DNA from: Pseudomonas reinekei
Lineage (GTDB): Bacteria > Pseudomonadota > Gammaproteobacteria > Pseudomonadales > Pseudomonadaceae
Reading direction: 5' to 3'
Assembly (NCBI RefSeq): GCF_001945365.1
Contig: NZ_MSTQ01000004.1
Span: 186,001-250,000 of the forward strand
DNA length: 64,000 bases
Of the stretch, positions 1-8,604 are shown piece after piece. The notes beneath the pieces were generated by a model. That model saw only the letters and a list, made by a program, of their open reading frames with translations, did not search any database and had not been told where the DNA came from. Both the position numbers and the translations under genes were made by a program. Positions within the stretch are counted from its first letter, which is position 1; each line of letters starts with the position of its first letter.

Positions 1-914
1 CGACGCAGCAGCACTTCAGCCGCCATCTCGCCGAGCTGCAGGATTGACTGGCCCACGGTGGTCAACGCCGGATAGACGTAGCGGCTCATCTGGATATCGT
101 CGAAGCCGATGACCGACAACTGCGTCGGCACTCGTATGTTGCGTTCGGCCGCCGCTCGCAGCACGCCGATACCTATCATGTCGTTGGCAGCGAAAATGGC
201 GCTGGGCGGATTGCGTTCAAGCAGGATAGCGGCGGCGTTGTAGCCACCGGTGCTGGTGAAGTCGCTTTCCAGCATGCGCTCTGCCGGTACCTTGAGGCCC
301 GCGTCTGTAAAGGCTCGGCAAAAACCGGCCAAACGCAGTTGCGCCACGCTGGTGGTGGCCGGGCCGCTGATGGTGGCGATATCCCGATGCCCTAACTCCA
401 GCAGATGCCGGGTCGCCAGGTAGGCGCCATACTCGTGGTCGATACGAACCAGGTCCGCGTCGACGCCTTCGAGACTACGGTCGACGATCACCATGGGGGT
501 GCGCACGCCGGCCAGGCCTTCTGCCAAGCCGCTGTCGCCACCCGCCGAGGCGACGATCAGCCCGTCGACTCGTTTTTCCAGCAACACACGCAGGTAGCTG
601 CGCTGTTTGTCCGGGTTGTCGTCGGAGTTGCAGAGAATCACGCAGTAGCCGTTACGCTCGCAGTAATCCTCAATGCCCCGGGCCAGCTCGGCGAAGTACG
701 GGTTGAGGCTGTTGGGCACCAGCAAACCGATGGTGGCCGTTGTTTTTGCCTTCAGGGAGCGCGCCACGGCACTGGGGACGTAGTCGAGGGTCTTGATCGC
801 CTCCTCCACCTTGATCCGCACTTCCTTGCTGACCGGCCGGGTTTTGTTCACCACATGGGAAACCGTGGTGTAGGAGATGCCCGCCAGCGCTGCCACATCT
901 TTGATCGTTGCCAT
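1..914 (-). CDS. rbsR: LacI-family repressor RbsR (N-terminal part; 3' end outside window)
   Basis: This is a DNA-binding repressor of the LacI/GalR family, probably responding to ribose. About 304 codons are visible and the C-terminus lies beyond the left edge; the family is usually 330-340 residues. The N-terminus MATIKDVAALAGIS is a typical helix-turn-helix followed by the hinge helix (AVARSLKAK), then the periplasmic-binding-protein-like sensor domain (TIGLLVPNSLNPYF onward). It follows rbsC by 3 nt on the same strand, so it is the distal gene of the rbsBACR operon and would autoregulate through the palindrome upstream of rbsB. Ribokinase would be expected just past the window edge. Confidence 0.88.
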   Translation of the reverse strand, partial: MATIKDVAALAGISYTTVSHVVNKTRPVSKEVRIKVEEAIKTLDYVPSAVARSLKAKTTATIGLLVPNSLNPYFAELARGIEDYCERNGYCVILCNSDDNPDKQRSYLRVLLEKRVDGLIVASAGGDSGLAEGLAGVRTPMVIVDRSLEGVDADLVRIDHEYGAYLATRHLLELGHRDIATISGPATTSVAQLRLAGFCRAFTDAGLKVPAERMLESDFTSTGGYNAAAILLERNPPSAIFAANDMIGIGVLRAAAERNIRVPTQLSVIGFDDIQMSRYVYPALTTVGQSILQLGEMAAEVLLR

Positions 915-917
915 GAC

Positions 918-1895
918 TCAGGCCCGCCGACTTGCGCGCTGACTGCGGTAAGTATCGAGCACCACCGCGACCACGATGACCGCGCCGGTGATGATGCGCT
1001 TGGTCGGCTCGGTTGCACCGATCTGCGCCAGGCCGGCTGCCAGTACGGAAATGATCAACACACCGAAGAAGGTGCTGATGACCGAGCCACGCCCGCCCAT
1101 CAGGCTGGTACCGCCGATGACGACGGCGGCGATCACCTGCAGCTCGAGGCCAGAGCCGGCATTCGGGTCCGCCGCTTCCAGCCGCGAAATCTGGAACAGT
1201 GCGGCGATGCCGGCCAGCAATCCCATCAGGCTGAACACCAGGATCTTGTAAGGCTTTGGATTGATACCGGCCAGCCGAACCGCTTCCTCATTGGTGCCGA
1301 TGCCAATCAGGTAGCGACCGAACACGGTACGGGTCAACACCGCCTGAGCGATGAAGATGATCAGCAAGGCGATGATGAACGATGGCGAAATCCCGAAAGC
1401 GATCGGGTTGGACAACCAGGCGAAGGCATCGCCGATGTACGCGGTGCGCGAGCCGGTCATCTGATACGCAACACCGCGCGCCATTTCCAGCACGCCGAGG
1501 GAAACAATGAACGATGGAATGCGCCACGCCACGGTGATCGAGCCGGTGATGGTCCCCGCGAGCGCGGCGGCCGCCATGCCGAGCAATGCTGCGGGCAGCA
1601 CGCTCCAGCCCCAGCCGAGAATCGCCACGCTGACCGTCGACGCGGCCAGCGCCAACACCGACCCCACCGACAGATCGATGCCACCGATGATCAGCACGAA
1701 GGTCATGCCGACCGCCAGGACCATCAGGTCCGGAATCTGGTTGGCCAGGGTGCTGAACGTGTCGTAGGACAGGAAATGGCTGCTCAGGAGCGAGAACAGC
1801 ACGACCATCGCCAGCAAGGCACCGGCCAGGCCCAAATAAGTGCCCAGGCCGTAAAAATTGCCACTGCGTTTGCCGGCGGAAGTTACGGTTTTCAT
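918..1895 (-). CDS. rbsC: Ribose ABC transporter permease RbsC
   Basis: Inner-membrane permease of a sugar ABC importer of the BPD_transp_2 family, 325 residues, a normal length. Many hydrophobic segments are visible from residue 20 onward. The EAA-like loop region IGTNEEAVRLAGINPKPYK, about two thirds along, is the site where the ATPase docks. The start ATG overlaps the rbsA stop (ATGA, 4 nt), which indicates translational coupling. It forms the channel through which RbsB-delivered ribose enters, powered by RbsA. Ribose is assigned from gene order and overall resemblance; a related pentose or other sugar cannot be excluded. Confidence 0.88.
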   Translation of the reverse strand: MKTVTSAGKRSGNFYGLGTYLGLAGALLAMVVLFSLLSSHFLSYDTFSTLANQIPDLMVLAVGMTFVLIIGGIDLSVGSVLALAASTVSVAILGWGWSVLPAALLGMAAAALAGTITGSITVAWRIPSFIVSLGVLEMARGVAYQMTGSRTAYIGDAFAWLSNPIAFGISPSFIIALLIIFIAQAVLTRTVFGRYLIGIGTNEEAVRLAGINPKPYKILVFSLMGLLAGIAALFQISRLEAADPNAGSGLELQVIAAVVIGGTSLMGGRGSVISTFFGVLIISVLAAGLAQIGATEPTKRIITGAVIVVAVVLDTYRSQRASRRA

Positions 1896-3445
1896 GGAAG
1901 GTCCCTTGGCGCTGCTTCGTTGAGCAGCGCATCACGTTTTTGATAGCCGGCAAAAGCGGCGGCAAGCAAGTCATCCTGAGTCCAGCTGTCGCGTTCGAAG
2001 GTATCGATCAGACGCCCCGCCGAGAGCACGCCGATCCGGTCGCAGATCAGCATCAATTCACGCAGGTCGCTGGACACCACCACCAGCGCTTTACCCTGTC
2101 GGGTCAATTCACCGAGCAGTGCATAGATGTCGAACTTGGCACCGACATCGATGCCCCGGGTCGGCTCGTCGAACAGCAATACCGAACAATCGCGCTCCAG
2201 CCAGCGGCCAATCACCACTTTCTGCTGATTGCCTCCGGACAGTTCGGATACCAGTTGCGTCGGGCCGGAACTACGGATGCGCATGGCGTCGATCTGACGC
2301 TGAGCCAGAGACGCTTCGTCGACTTGATTGACGAACCCGCCACTGGAAATACCCGACATGTTGCCTAAGGCAATGTTGGCGCCGATTGACTGAGTCAGCA
2401 GCAGGCCTTCGCCTTTGCGGTCTTCGGTGATCAGGGCGATGCCGTGACCGACCGCGTCCACCGGCGACCGGATGCTGACGACCTTGGCGGGAGAGCCCAA
2501 CGCTACAGTGCCGCTGTCCGCGGTGTCGGCACCGAAGATCAGCCGCAGCAACTCGGTGCGCCCTGCCCCGATCAAACCGGAAATGCCAAAAATCTCACCG
2601 GCGCGCACTTCGAAGGACACGTCACGTACCTTGTCGGCGCGGGACAGGCCTTTGACCGTCAATGCCGGAGCACCAATGTTGCGCTGGCCCATGTCGATGT
2701 GTTCGCTCAGTTCACGCCCCACCATCAAGGTAACGAGTTGCTCACTGTTGTAATTGGCCATTGGCTCGACGCACACCAGATTGCCATCGCGCAGTACCGC
2801 AATACGCTGGGCGACCCGGGCAAGTTCTTCGAGGCGATGGGAGATGTAGATGATCGCAACGCCACGTGCTTGCAGGCGGGTGATCTGTTCGAACAGCATC
2901 TCGACTTCACGAGCCGTCAGCATCGCGGTCGGTTCGTCGAGGATCAGCACATGGCAATCGCCGATCAGGTTGCGGGCGATCTCGACCATTTGCTGGTGAC
3001 CGATGCCGAGCTCGCCGACCAGTGTGTCCGGGTCGATGGCATCGAGCCCGACCTGGGCCATGGCTTCAATCGCCGCCTTGCGCAGTTGCTTGCGGCTGAT
3101 CCAGCCGCCATTGCTCGGCAGGTTATCGAGAAACAGGTTTTCCGCCACCGACAAGGTCGGCAACAGATTGAGTTCCTGCATGACCATGCGGATGCCCAGG
3201 TCTTCGGCCTGGGTGCGGCTCCCGGGGCGGTAATCCTGTCCCTGAAACTGCATCTGGCCGGTGGTCGGCGTGACCAGCCCGCCGATGATCTTCGACAGCG
3301 TACTTTTGCCTGCGCCATTTTCACCGGTCAGCGCCAGCACTTCACCGCGCATGAGCGTCAGGTCGATGCCGGACAGAACCGGTTGGGCGTAGGTCTTGCC
3401 GATGCCGCTGACCGAAAGGACAGCGTTCGGGTCGCGAACGGACAT
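1892..3445 (-). CDS. rbsA: Ribose ABC transporter ATP-binding protein RbsA
   Basis: Double ABC ATPase of a carbohydrate importer, 517 residues. The first nucleotide-binding half has a Walker A GENGAGKST near residue 41 and a Walker B LILDEPTA. The second half carries a degenerate Walker A-like GLIGAGRTELL and a full signature LSGGNQQKVVIGRWL, as usual for the RbsA/MglA family. The start ATG is preceded by GGAGAG. It lies 55 nt downstream of rbsB and overlaps rbsC by 4 nt, so the three form one transcription unit. It couples ATP hydrolysis at the cytoplasmic face to sugar import. Confidence 0.9.
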   Translation of the reverse strand: MSVRDPNAVLSVSGIGKTYAQPVLSGIDLTLMRGEVLALTGENGAGKSTLSKIIGGLVTPTTGQMQFQGQDYRPGSRTQAEDLGIRMVMQELNLLPTLSVAENLFLDNLPSNGGWISRKQLRKAAIEAMAQVGLDAIDPDTLVGELGIGHQQMVEIARNLIGDCHVLILDEPTAMLTAREVEMLFEQITRLQARGVAIIYISHRLEELARVAQRIAVLRDGNLVCVEPMANYNSEQLVTLMVGRELSEHIDMGQRNIGAPALTVKGLSRADKVRDVSFEVRAGEIFGISGLIGAGRTELLRLIFGADTADSGTVALGSPAKVVSIRSPVDAVGHGIALITEDRKGEGLLLTQSIGANIALGNMSGISSGGFVNQVDEASLAQRQIDAMRIRSSGPTQLVSELSGGNQQKVVIGRWLERDCSVLLFDEPTRGIDVGAKFDIYALLGELTRQGKALVVVSSDLRELMLICDRIGVLSAGRLIDTFERDSWTQDDLLAAAFAGYQKRDALLNEAAPRDLP

Positions 3446-3500
3446 AAAAACTCTCCATGCGCTCGCCCGGACAGGCGAGCGCCGTTGTGTCGCCAGAGGA

Positions 3501-4460
3501 CTACTTTTTGGTAACCAGCTCTACCGGCGTCTCGATCACGCCATTGGCGCTGCTCTCGACTTTCTCGCCCTTGATGATCTTCAGTGCGGTCTCGATGCCG
3601 AACACGGCTTGCTTGGCAGCAAACTGATCGGCTGTGGCCAGCACGCGACCGTCAGCGAGCATCGGCTTGATGGCATTAATGTTGTCGTAGCCGACCACTT
3701 GCACCTTGCCAGCCTTACCGGCTGCGCGCACGGCAGACACAACGCCGACCGCCATGCTGTCGTTACCGGCCAGCAGGGCTTTGGTGTTCGGGTATTCGCT
3801 GAGGATGGAGGCAGCGACTTTGTTGCCCTTGTCGATTTCCCAGTCACCGGACTGAACCGACACCACCTTGATCTGCGCCGCTTCCATCGCATCCTTGAAG
3901 CCTGCAGTGCGAGCTTGGGCATTGGTGGTCGTGGACACACCTTCAATGATGCCGACTTCGTCACCTGCCTTGAGCTGCTTGGCCAGGTACTCACCCACCA
4001 GTCGCGCGCCTTTGCGATTGTCCGGGCCTACGAATGGAACATTGATGTTCTTGCTTTTGACCACGGCGGGATCAAGCTGATTGTCGATGTTGATCACGGT
4101 GATACCGGCATCAATGGCTTTCTTGATCACCGGAACCATGGCCTTGGAGTCTGCCGGAGCAATCACCAGCGCGTTGACCTTGGCGAGGATCATTTGCTCG
4201 ACGATACGCGTCTGGCCGGCGGTATCCGTTTCGTCCTTGATCCCGTTGGAAATCAGGTCGAATTCACTGGCGTGTTCTTTCTGGTAAGCCTTGGCGCCGT
4301 CTTCCATGGTCAGGAAGAATTCGTTGGCCAGGGATTTCATGACCAGGGCGACTTTAGGTTTTTCAGGCGTTTCGGCGAAAGCCGAAGAGACAGGCAGCGC
4401 GGCGGAAACGGCAGCCAGCATTGCGACAGCGAGAAGACGTCCAGCGAATGGCAGCTTCAT
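3501..4460 (-). CDS. rbsB: Ribose ABC transporter periplasmic binding protein RbsB
   Basis: Periplasmic sugar-binding protein, 319 residues. A signal peptide is visible (MKLPFAGRLLAVAML with cleavage expected after SSAFA, about residue 29). The mature protein has the Peripla_BP_4 fold landmarks VALVMKSLANEFF, VIAPADSKAM, INIDNQLD and LLAGNDSMAVG, which are the ligand-cleft positions of the ribose-binding family. It is the first gene of the operon, downstream of a sigma-70-like promoter and a LacI-type palindrome, and is separated from rbsA by 55 nt. Confidence 0.9.
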   Translation of the reverse strand: MKLPFAGRLLAVAMLAAVSAALPVSSAFAETPEKPKVALVMKSLANEFFLTMEDGAKAYQKEHASEFDLISNGIKDETDTAGQTRIVEQMILAKVNALVIAPADSKAMVPVIKKAIDAGITVINIDNQLDPAVVKSKNINVPFVGPDNRKGARLVGEYLAKQLKAGDEVGIIEGVSTTTNAQARTAGFKDAMEAAQIKVVSVQSGDWEIDKGNKVAASILSEYPNTKALLAGNDSMAVGVVSAVRAAGKAGKVQVVGYDNINAIKPMLADGRVLATADQFAAKQAVFGIETALKIIKGEKVESSANGVIETPVELVTKK

Positions 4461-4555
4461 GGGTTTACTCCGATCTTATGATTATTGTGAACAACGCTTG
4501 CGCTGGCGTAAGCTGCGTGCCCTGCGTCGATGGATTTAACCCGTCAGAAGAGGTG

Positions 4556-4569
4556 CGCAAACGTTTGCG
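4556..4569. promoter_or_regulatory. LacI/PurR-type operator upstream of rbsB
   Basis: A perfect 14-bp palindrome, CGCAAACGTTTGCG, has the central CG step typical of LacI-family operators. It lies just downstream of the -10 box of the rbsB promoter, at about +2 to +15 of the predicted transcript, where a bound repressor would block initiation or clearance. The most likely ligand protein is the RbsR encoded at the end of the same operon. The sequence is also very close to the enterobacterial PurR box. Confidence 0.75.
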
Positions 4570-4577
4570 TAGATCGG

Positions 4578-4606
4578 ACTATGCGAATCTTGTCGAGATT
4601 TGTCAA
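4578..4606 (-). promoter_or_regulatory. Sigma-70 promoter of rbsBACR
   Basis: On the minus strand a perfect -35 hexamer TTGACA (4601-4606) is followed after 17 nt by CATAGT (4578-4583). The start point would be near 4571, directly against the operator at 4556-4569 and about 110 nt upstream of rbsB. Confidence 0.65.
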
Positions 4607-4635
4607 TGCTGGGAAAGCGATGTTTAAGCGCCCGT

Positions 4636-5073
4636 TCAAGCCCTTGTACTGACCACGTTGCCGGATCCTGTCAGCTCTTTCGCTAGCGCGGCCGCCACTT
4701 GCATCAACGCCGCAGACGTATCGGCAATCTGCGCCTGAATCGACATGACGGCAGTGGCCTTGGCCTCCGCCGACTGAAACGACGCAGCCTGGGTTGCCGC
4801 CAGTTGCTGTTGCTGCTCGCGCAGTTGTTCCTGCAATTCCTGCATGCGCTTGAGCAGCATCTGCACCGCGATGCTTTGCTGGCTGCCGGCGCTGTCGGCT
4901 TGTTCGCTACCCCGCACGCCGCCGAGGCTGACAGACTTTTTATCTTCCCCTTCCAGACCGAGGCGCTGGGTCGATGACTCCGCTGTCGTGTCACTCAAGG
5001 TTTCGGCAGACGACGCTGCTTTCCCGCCGATGTTGATCACGGACGCATTTGGAAAACCGATGGTCAACGACAT
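4636..5073 (-). CDS. Small FlxA-like coiled-coil protein of unknown function
   Basis: Hypothetical protein of 145 residues from the ATG at 5073. That start has an ideal AAGGAG site 8 nt upstream and is preferred over longer frames reaching 5172. Residues 1-70 are polar and Ser/Gly/Ala rich. Residues about 70-100 form a Gln-rich coiled coil (MLLKRMQELQEQLREQQQQL), and the C-terminal 40 residues are Ala-rich and probably helical. There is no signal peptide or membrane segment. The layout resembles FlxA-like family proteins, but the function is unknown. It stands alone between rbsB and the divergent asparaginase gene. Confidence 0.7.
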   Translation of the reverse strand: MSLTIGFPNASVINIGGKAASSAETLSDTTAESSTQRLGLEGEDKKSVSLGGVRGSEQADSAGSQQSIAVQMLLKRMQELQEQLREQQQQLAATQAASFQSAEAKATAVMSIQAQIADTSAALMQVAAALAKELTGSGNVVSTRA

Positions 5074-5153
5074 GTGAACTCCTTGAAAAAGATTCCTGAG
5101 GGAAAGATCGGCCAGCGTGTTGGTTTCTTTAGCGCTCACGGGCTGAACTCCCT

Positions 5154-5167
5154 TTCGGAGAGCCGAA
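5154..5167. promoter_or_regulatory. AauR-type enhancer box upstream of the asparaginase gene
   Basis: TTCGG-AGAG-CCGAA matches exactly the motif TTCGGNNNNCCGAA described for AauR, the sigma-54 response regulator that controls acidic amino acid uptake and use in Pseudomonas. It lies about 130 bp upstream of the -24/-12 promoter at 5286-5301, a normal distance for an enhancer-binding protein. The 5074-5389 gap holds only these two elements and no gene that I can support. Confidence 0.7.
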
Positions 5168-5284
5168 CGCAAAACCCGTATTCAGTCGGAATCCCGGACA
5201 GCAGCACAGTCGAACTCGTTGAAACGTCGTTTAAATACCTAAACAAATCAGTGACTTGAACGACTCTCTGAATACGAAGTGTAG

Positions 5285-6478
<1,194 letters not shown>

Positions 6479-6487
6479 TTCGCCCTC

Positions 6488-6509
6488 GCCCGACCGGATT
6501 CGGTCGGGC
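6488..6509 (+). terminator. Hairpin after the asparaginase gene
   Basis: A 9-bp perfect GC-rich stem (GCCCGACCG paired with CGGTCGGGC) closes a GATT loop 10 nt after the ansB stop. There is no U-run after it, so it may only stabilise the 3' end. Confidence 0.45.
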
Positions 6510-6620
6510 ACCCTCTCGCAAGACAAAAAATATCCCTTCGTCCTACACCAAATGGCACAAACCGCTGTCAGAGGATTTTCTTGAATTTTAAGCAGTTGCG
6601 AAAATGCCTACAGTTAAATA

Positions 6621-6636
6621 CTGTACGCACGTACAG
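6621..6636. promoter_or_regulatory. LexA (SOS) box of the DUF1654-endA operon
   Basis: CTGTACGCACGTACAG is a perfect CTGT-N8-ACAG LexA box. It lies 19 nt upstream of the GTG start at 6655 and would cover the promoter or start point. It also argues against the longer frame starting at 6604, which would put the operator inside the coding region. Confidence 0.85.
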
Positions 6637-6654
6637 CTTAATAAGGATAATCCT

Positions 6655-6894
6655 GTGGACACCACCTCTTCTTCACCTGACTCCTATGTACGCATGGGCA
6701 CACGCGTTCAGAAAATCATCAATTCCCCCACCGCTCAAAAAGCCAAGGCTGCGCTGATCTTCCGTCTTCCGGATGAGCCCGTGGATGAGTGGGAGCAATT
6801 GCTCGAAGAAATCGATGAAAACGACAACGTCACCCTCGCCTATCGCGATGACGGCGGCGTGCAGATTTTCTGGGTTGTGCCGAAGGAAGACTGA
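6655..6894 (+). CDS. DUF1654-family protein, SOS-regulated
   Basis: A 79-residue cytoplasmic protein of the Pseudomonas DUF1654 family, recognised by the block RVQKIINSPTAQKAKAALIF followed by the acidic stretch DEWEQLLEEIDEND and an aromatic C-terminus (QIFWVVPKED). Function unknown. I chose the GTG at 6655 because AAGGATAA lies 7 nt upstream and the LexA box is immediately upstream. The stop is 4 nt before endA, so the two form an operon. Its LexA control suggests a part in the DNA-damage response, possibly at the level of DNA or nuclease handling; that is inference. Confidence 0.85.
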   Translation: MDTTSSSPDSYVRMGTRVQKIINSPTAQKAKAALIFRLPDEPVDEWEQLLEEIDENDNVTLAYRDDGGVQIFWVVPKED

Positions 6895-6898
6895 GTCA

Positions 6899-7588
6899 AT
6901 GAGTGTCCGTTGTGTTGCTTTGCTGTTTCTGTTGTTCGCCATGGGCGCCCAGGCTGATGCGCCACGCACCTTCAGCGAAGCCAAGAAAGTCGCCTGGAAG
7001 CTGTATGCCCCGCAATCCACCGAGTTTTATTGCGGCTGCAAATACACCGGTAACCGAGTGAACCTCGCTGCCTGCGGCTATGTACCGCGCAAAAACGCCA
7101 AACGCGCCTCGCGCATCGAGTGGGAGCACATTGTGCCGGCCTGGCAAATTGGTCATCAGCGCCAATGCTGGCAGGAAGGCGGACGCAAGAACTGCACACG
7201 CTACGACCCCACTTATCAAAAAGCCGAGGCCGACCTGCACAACCTCGTGCCGAGCATTGGAGAGGTGAATGGCGATCGCAGCAATTTCAGTTTCGGCTGG
7301 CTGCCGGAGCAACCCGGCCAATATGGTTCTTGCTTGACCCAGGTTGATTTCAAGGCAAAGAAGGTCATGCCGCGCCCATCCATTCGCGGGATGATCGCGC
7401 GGACTTACTTCTACATGAGCAAACAGTACGGCTTGCGCCTGTCGAAACAGGATCGGCAACTGTACGAAGCCTGGAACAAAACCTATCCGGTCCAGGCCTG
7501 GGAACGTCAGCGCAACCAGAGCGTGGCGTGCGTCATGGGGCGCGGCAATGAATTTGTCGGCCCGGTAGACATGAAAGCCTGCGGTTAA
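6899..7588 (+). CDS. endA: Endonuclease I, exported DNase EndA
   Basis: Secreted or periplasmic non-specific endonuclease of the EndA/Vvn/Dns family, 229 residues. Signal peptide MSVRCVALLFLLFAMGAQA, cleaved before DAPRTF. The catalytic block IEWEHIVPAW holds the general-base His, and the Mg-binding Asn lies further on in EVNGDRSN. Several cysteines (CGCKYTGN, RQCWQEGGRKNC) probably form disulphides. It starts 4 nt after the DUF1654 stop and is followed by a strong terminator, so it is the second gene of a two-gene LexA-controlled operon. EndA in Pseudomonas degrades extracellular DNA; here its expression should rise after DNA damage. Confidence 0.93.
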   Translation: MSVRCVALLFLLFAMGAQADAPRTFSEAKKVAWKLYAPQSTEFYCGCKYTGNRVNLAACGYVPRKNAKRASRIEWEHIVPAWQIGHQRQCWQEGGRKNCTRYDPTYQKAEADLHNLVPSIGEVNGDRSNFSFGWLPEQPGQYGSCLTQVDFKAKKVMPRPSIRGMIARTYFYMSKQYGLRLSKQDRQLYEAWNKTYPVQAWERQRNQSVACVMGRGNEFVGPVDMKACG

Positions 7589-7604
7589 GCTCGCGTTGAA
7601 AACA

Positions 7605-7640
7605 AAAAAGGCCCCGGGTTCAACCCCCCGGGGCCTTTTA
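7605..7640. terminator. Bidirectional terminator between endA and the SPOR lipoprotein gene
   Basis: GGCCCCGGG (7610-7618) pairs with CCCGGGGCC (7627-7635), flanked by an A-run on the left and a T-run on the right. It serves both convergent genes. Confidence 0.85.
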
Positions 7641-7670
7641 TTAAACCGCCGATTCGACTGAATCGGGGTT

Positions 7671-8036
7671 TTACTGCACTGCCGGACGCTCGAGCACCAG
7701 CACTTCAATGTTCTGTTTCTTTGCCTTGACCAACGCAGCGTTCACTTGCGCCTGCTTGGCGTCGGCTTCAGCCTTCGAGTTGTAAGGCCCCATCAGAATC
7801 CGGGTCTTGCCATTTTCGCGAATCACGTTGGACATGAAACTGTGCTCGATCAGCCAGCCGCTGAGATCGCTGACCGCTTGCGGTGTTTCGCCTCGCACCT
7901 CAAGATCCCACTGTGGCCCCGAGACCTGCGCTGGGGCCGCCGCCGCTGTAGCCTGCGGCTTTGGCGCATCGACACGCTTGCCTTCACCGCATCCCGCCAG
8001 CGCCAATACTGCAATCACCAAGACCATTTTGCGCAC
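7671..8036 (-). CDS. SPOR-domain lipoprotein
   Basis: Small predicted lipoprotein, 121 residues. Lipobox LAGC with the acylated Cys at residue 16, then a Pro/Ala-rich linker to about 40, then a C-terminal SPOR-like domain (about 42-121: WDLEVRGETPQAVSDLSGWL, then ILMGPYNSKAEADAKQAQV). SPOR domains bind denuded glycan strands of septal peptidoglycan, so an envelope role near the division site is likely but not shown. It is a single gene, convergent with endA across a shared terminator and divergent from rsmE. Confidence 0.8.
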   Translation of the reverse strand: MRKMVLVIAVLALAGCGEGKRVDAPKPQATAAAAPAQVSGPQWDLEVRGETPQAVSDLSGWLIEHSFMSNVIRENGKTRILMGPYNSKAEADAKQAQVNAALVKAKKQNIEVLVLERPAVQ

Positions 8037-8286
8037 TGTGCTTCCCTCTGAATGCTTAAAGCGCGGATTTTAACACTCATGAATAGTTCTCGAGTGCCGC
8101 AAAATGGGCTCAAAACAACGAGAATGATGGTTGCGGCCTCTGTATAGTTACGTCTTGGGAATTAATGCTGCATCTGCGCGTCAGAAAGAGGCACCCAAAT
8201 TGTGAGACTTCGCACTAATCTATACATACCACCGACCTCTGCACTGTCCGAATCAGGTGCCCCAGAAAGCAATCAAGGAGAAGACC

Positions 8287-8481
8287 ATGCTGATACTCAC
8301 CCGCAAAGTCGGTGAAAGCATAAACATTGGTGATGACATTACGATCACCATCCTCGGCGTTAGCGGCCAGCAAGTCAGAATTGGCATCAACGCCCCGAAA
8401 GACGTTGCGGTGCATCGCGAAGAGATCTATCAGCGCATCCAGGCTGGCCTGACCGCCCCGGACAAACCGCAAACGCCCTGA
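8287..8481 (+). CDS. rsmE: CsrA/RsmA-family translational regulator RsmE
   Basis: RNA-binding post-transcriptional repressor of the Gac/Rsm cascade, 64 residues. It has the full CsrA family pattern: [17 protein letters not shown], the β-strand [20 protein letters not shown] with the RNA-contacting Arg44, and a short variable tail. The version with [18 protein letters not shown] and a TAPDKPQTP tail matches the RsmE paralogue of fluorescent pseudomonads better than RsmA. A GGA lies inside the ribosome site (CAAGGAGAAG), the type of target that CsrA proteins bind, so autorepression is plausible. A hairpin follows the stop. Confidence 0.87.
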   Translation: MLILTRKVGESINIGDDITITILGVSGQQVRIGINAPKDVAVHREEIYQRIQAGLTAPDKPQTP

Positions 8482-8497
8482 ATCCTGATGCAGTCAG

Positions 8498-8533
8498 TAG
8501 CCAGCCCGTTCACCCCGGAACGACGGCTGGCTA
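8498..8533 (+). terminator. Hairpin after rsmE
   Basis: TAGCCAGCC pairs with GGCTGGCTA, with an inner CGTTC/GAACG stem, 16 nt after the rsmE stop. There is no U-run, so its terminator role is uncertain. Confidence 0.45.
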
Positions 8534-8604
8534 AAGATTCACGGACTGCAACGCCTTTCGCTCGCCCTCCTTGTCACTCGTGCACTTCTTGAACCACCCC
8601 GCGC

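Noticed and set aside
405..1943. A 512-codon plus-strand frame opposite rbsR and rbsC
   Set aside because: Antisense to two clear genes and without any recognisable domain; typical of high-GC DNA.
6604..6654. Start of the DUF1654 gene at the ATG at 6604
   Set aside because: That extension would place the LexA box inside the coding region and has no ribosome site; the GTG at 6655 has AAGGATAA at good spacing.
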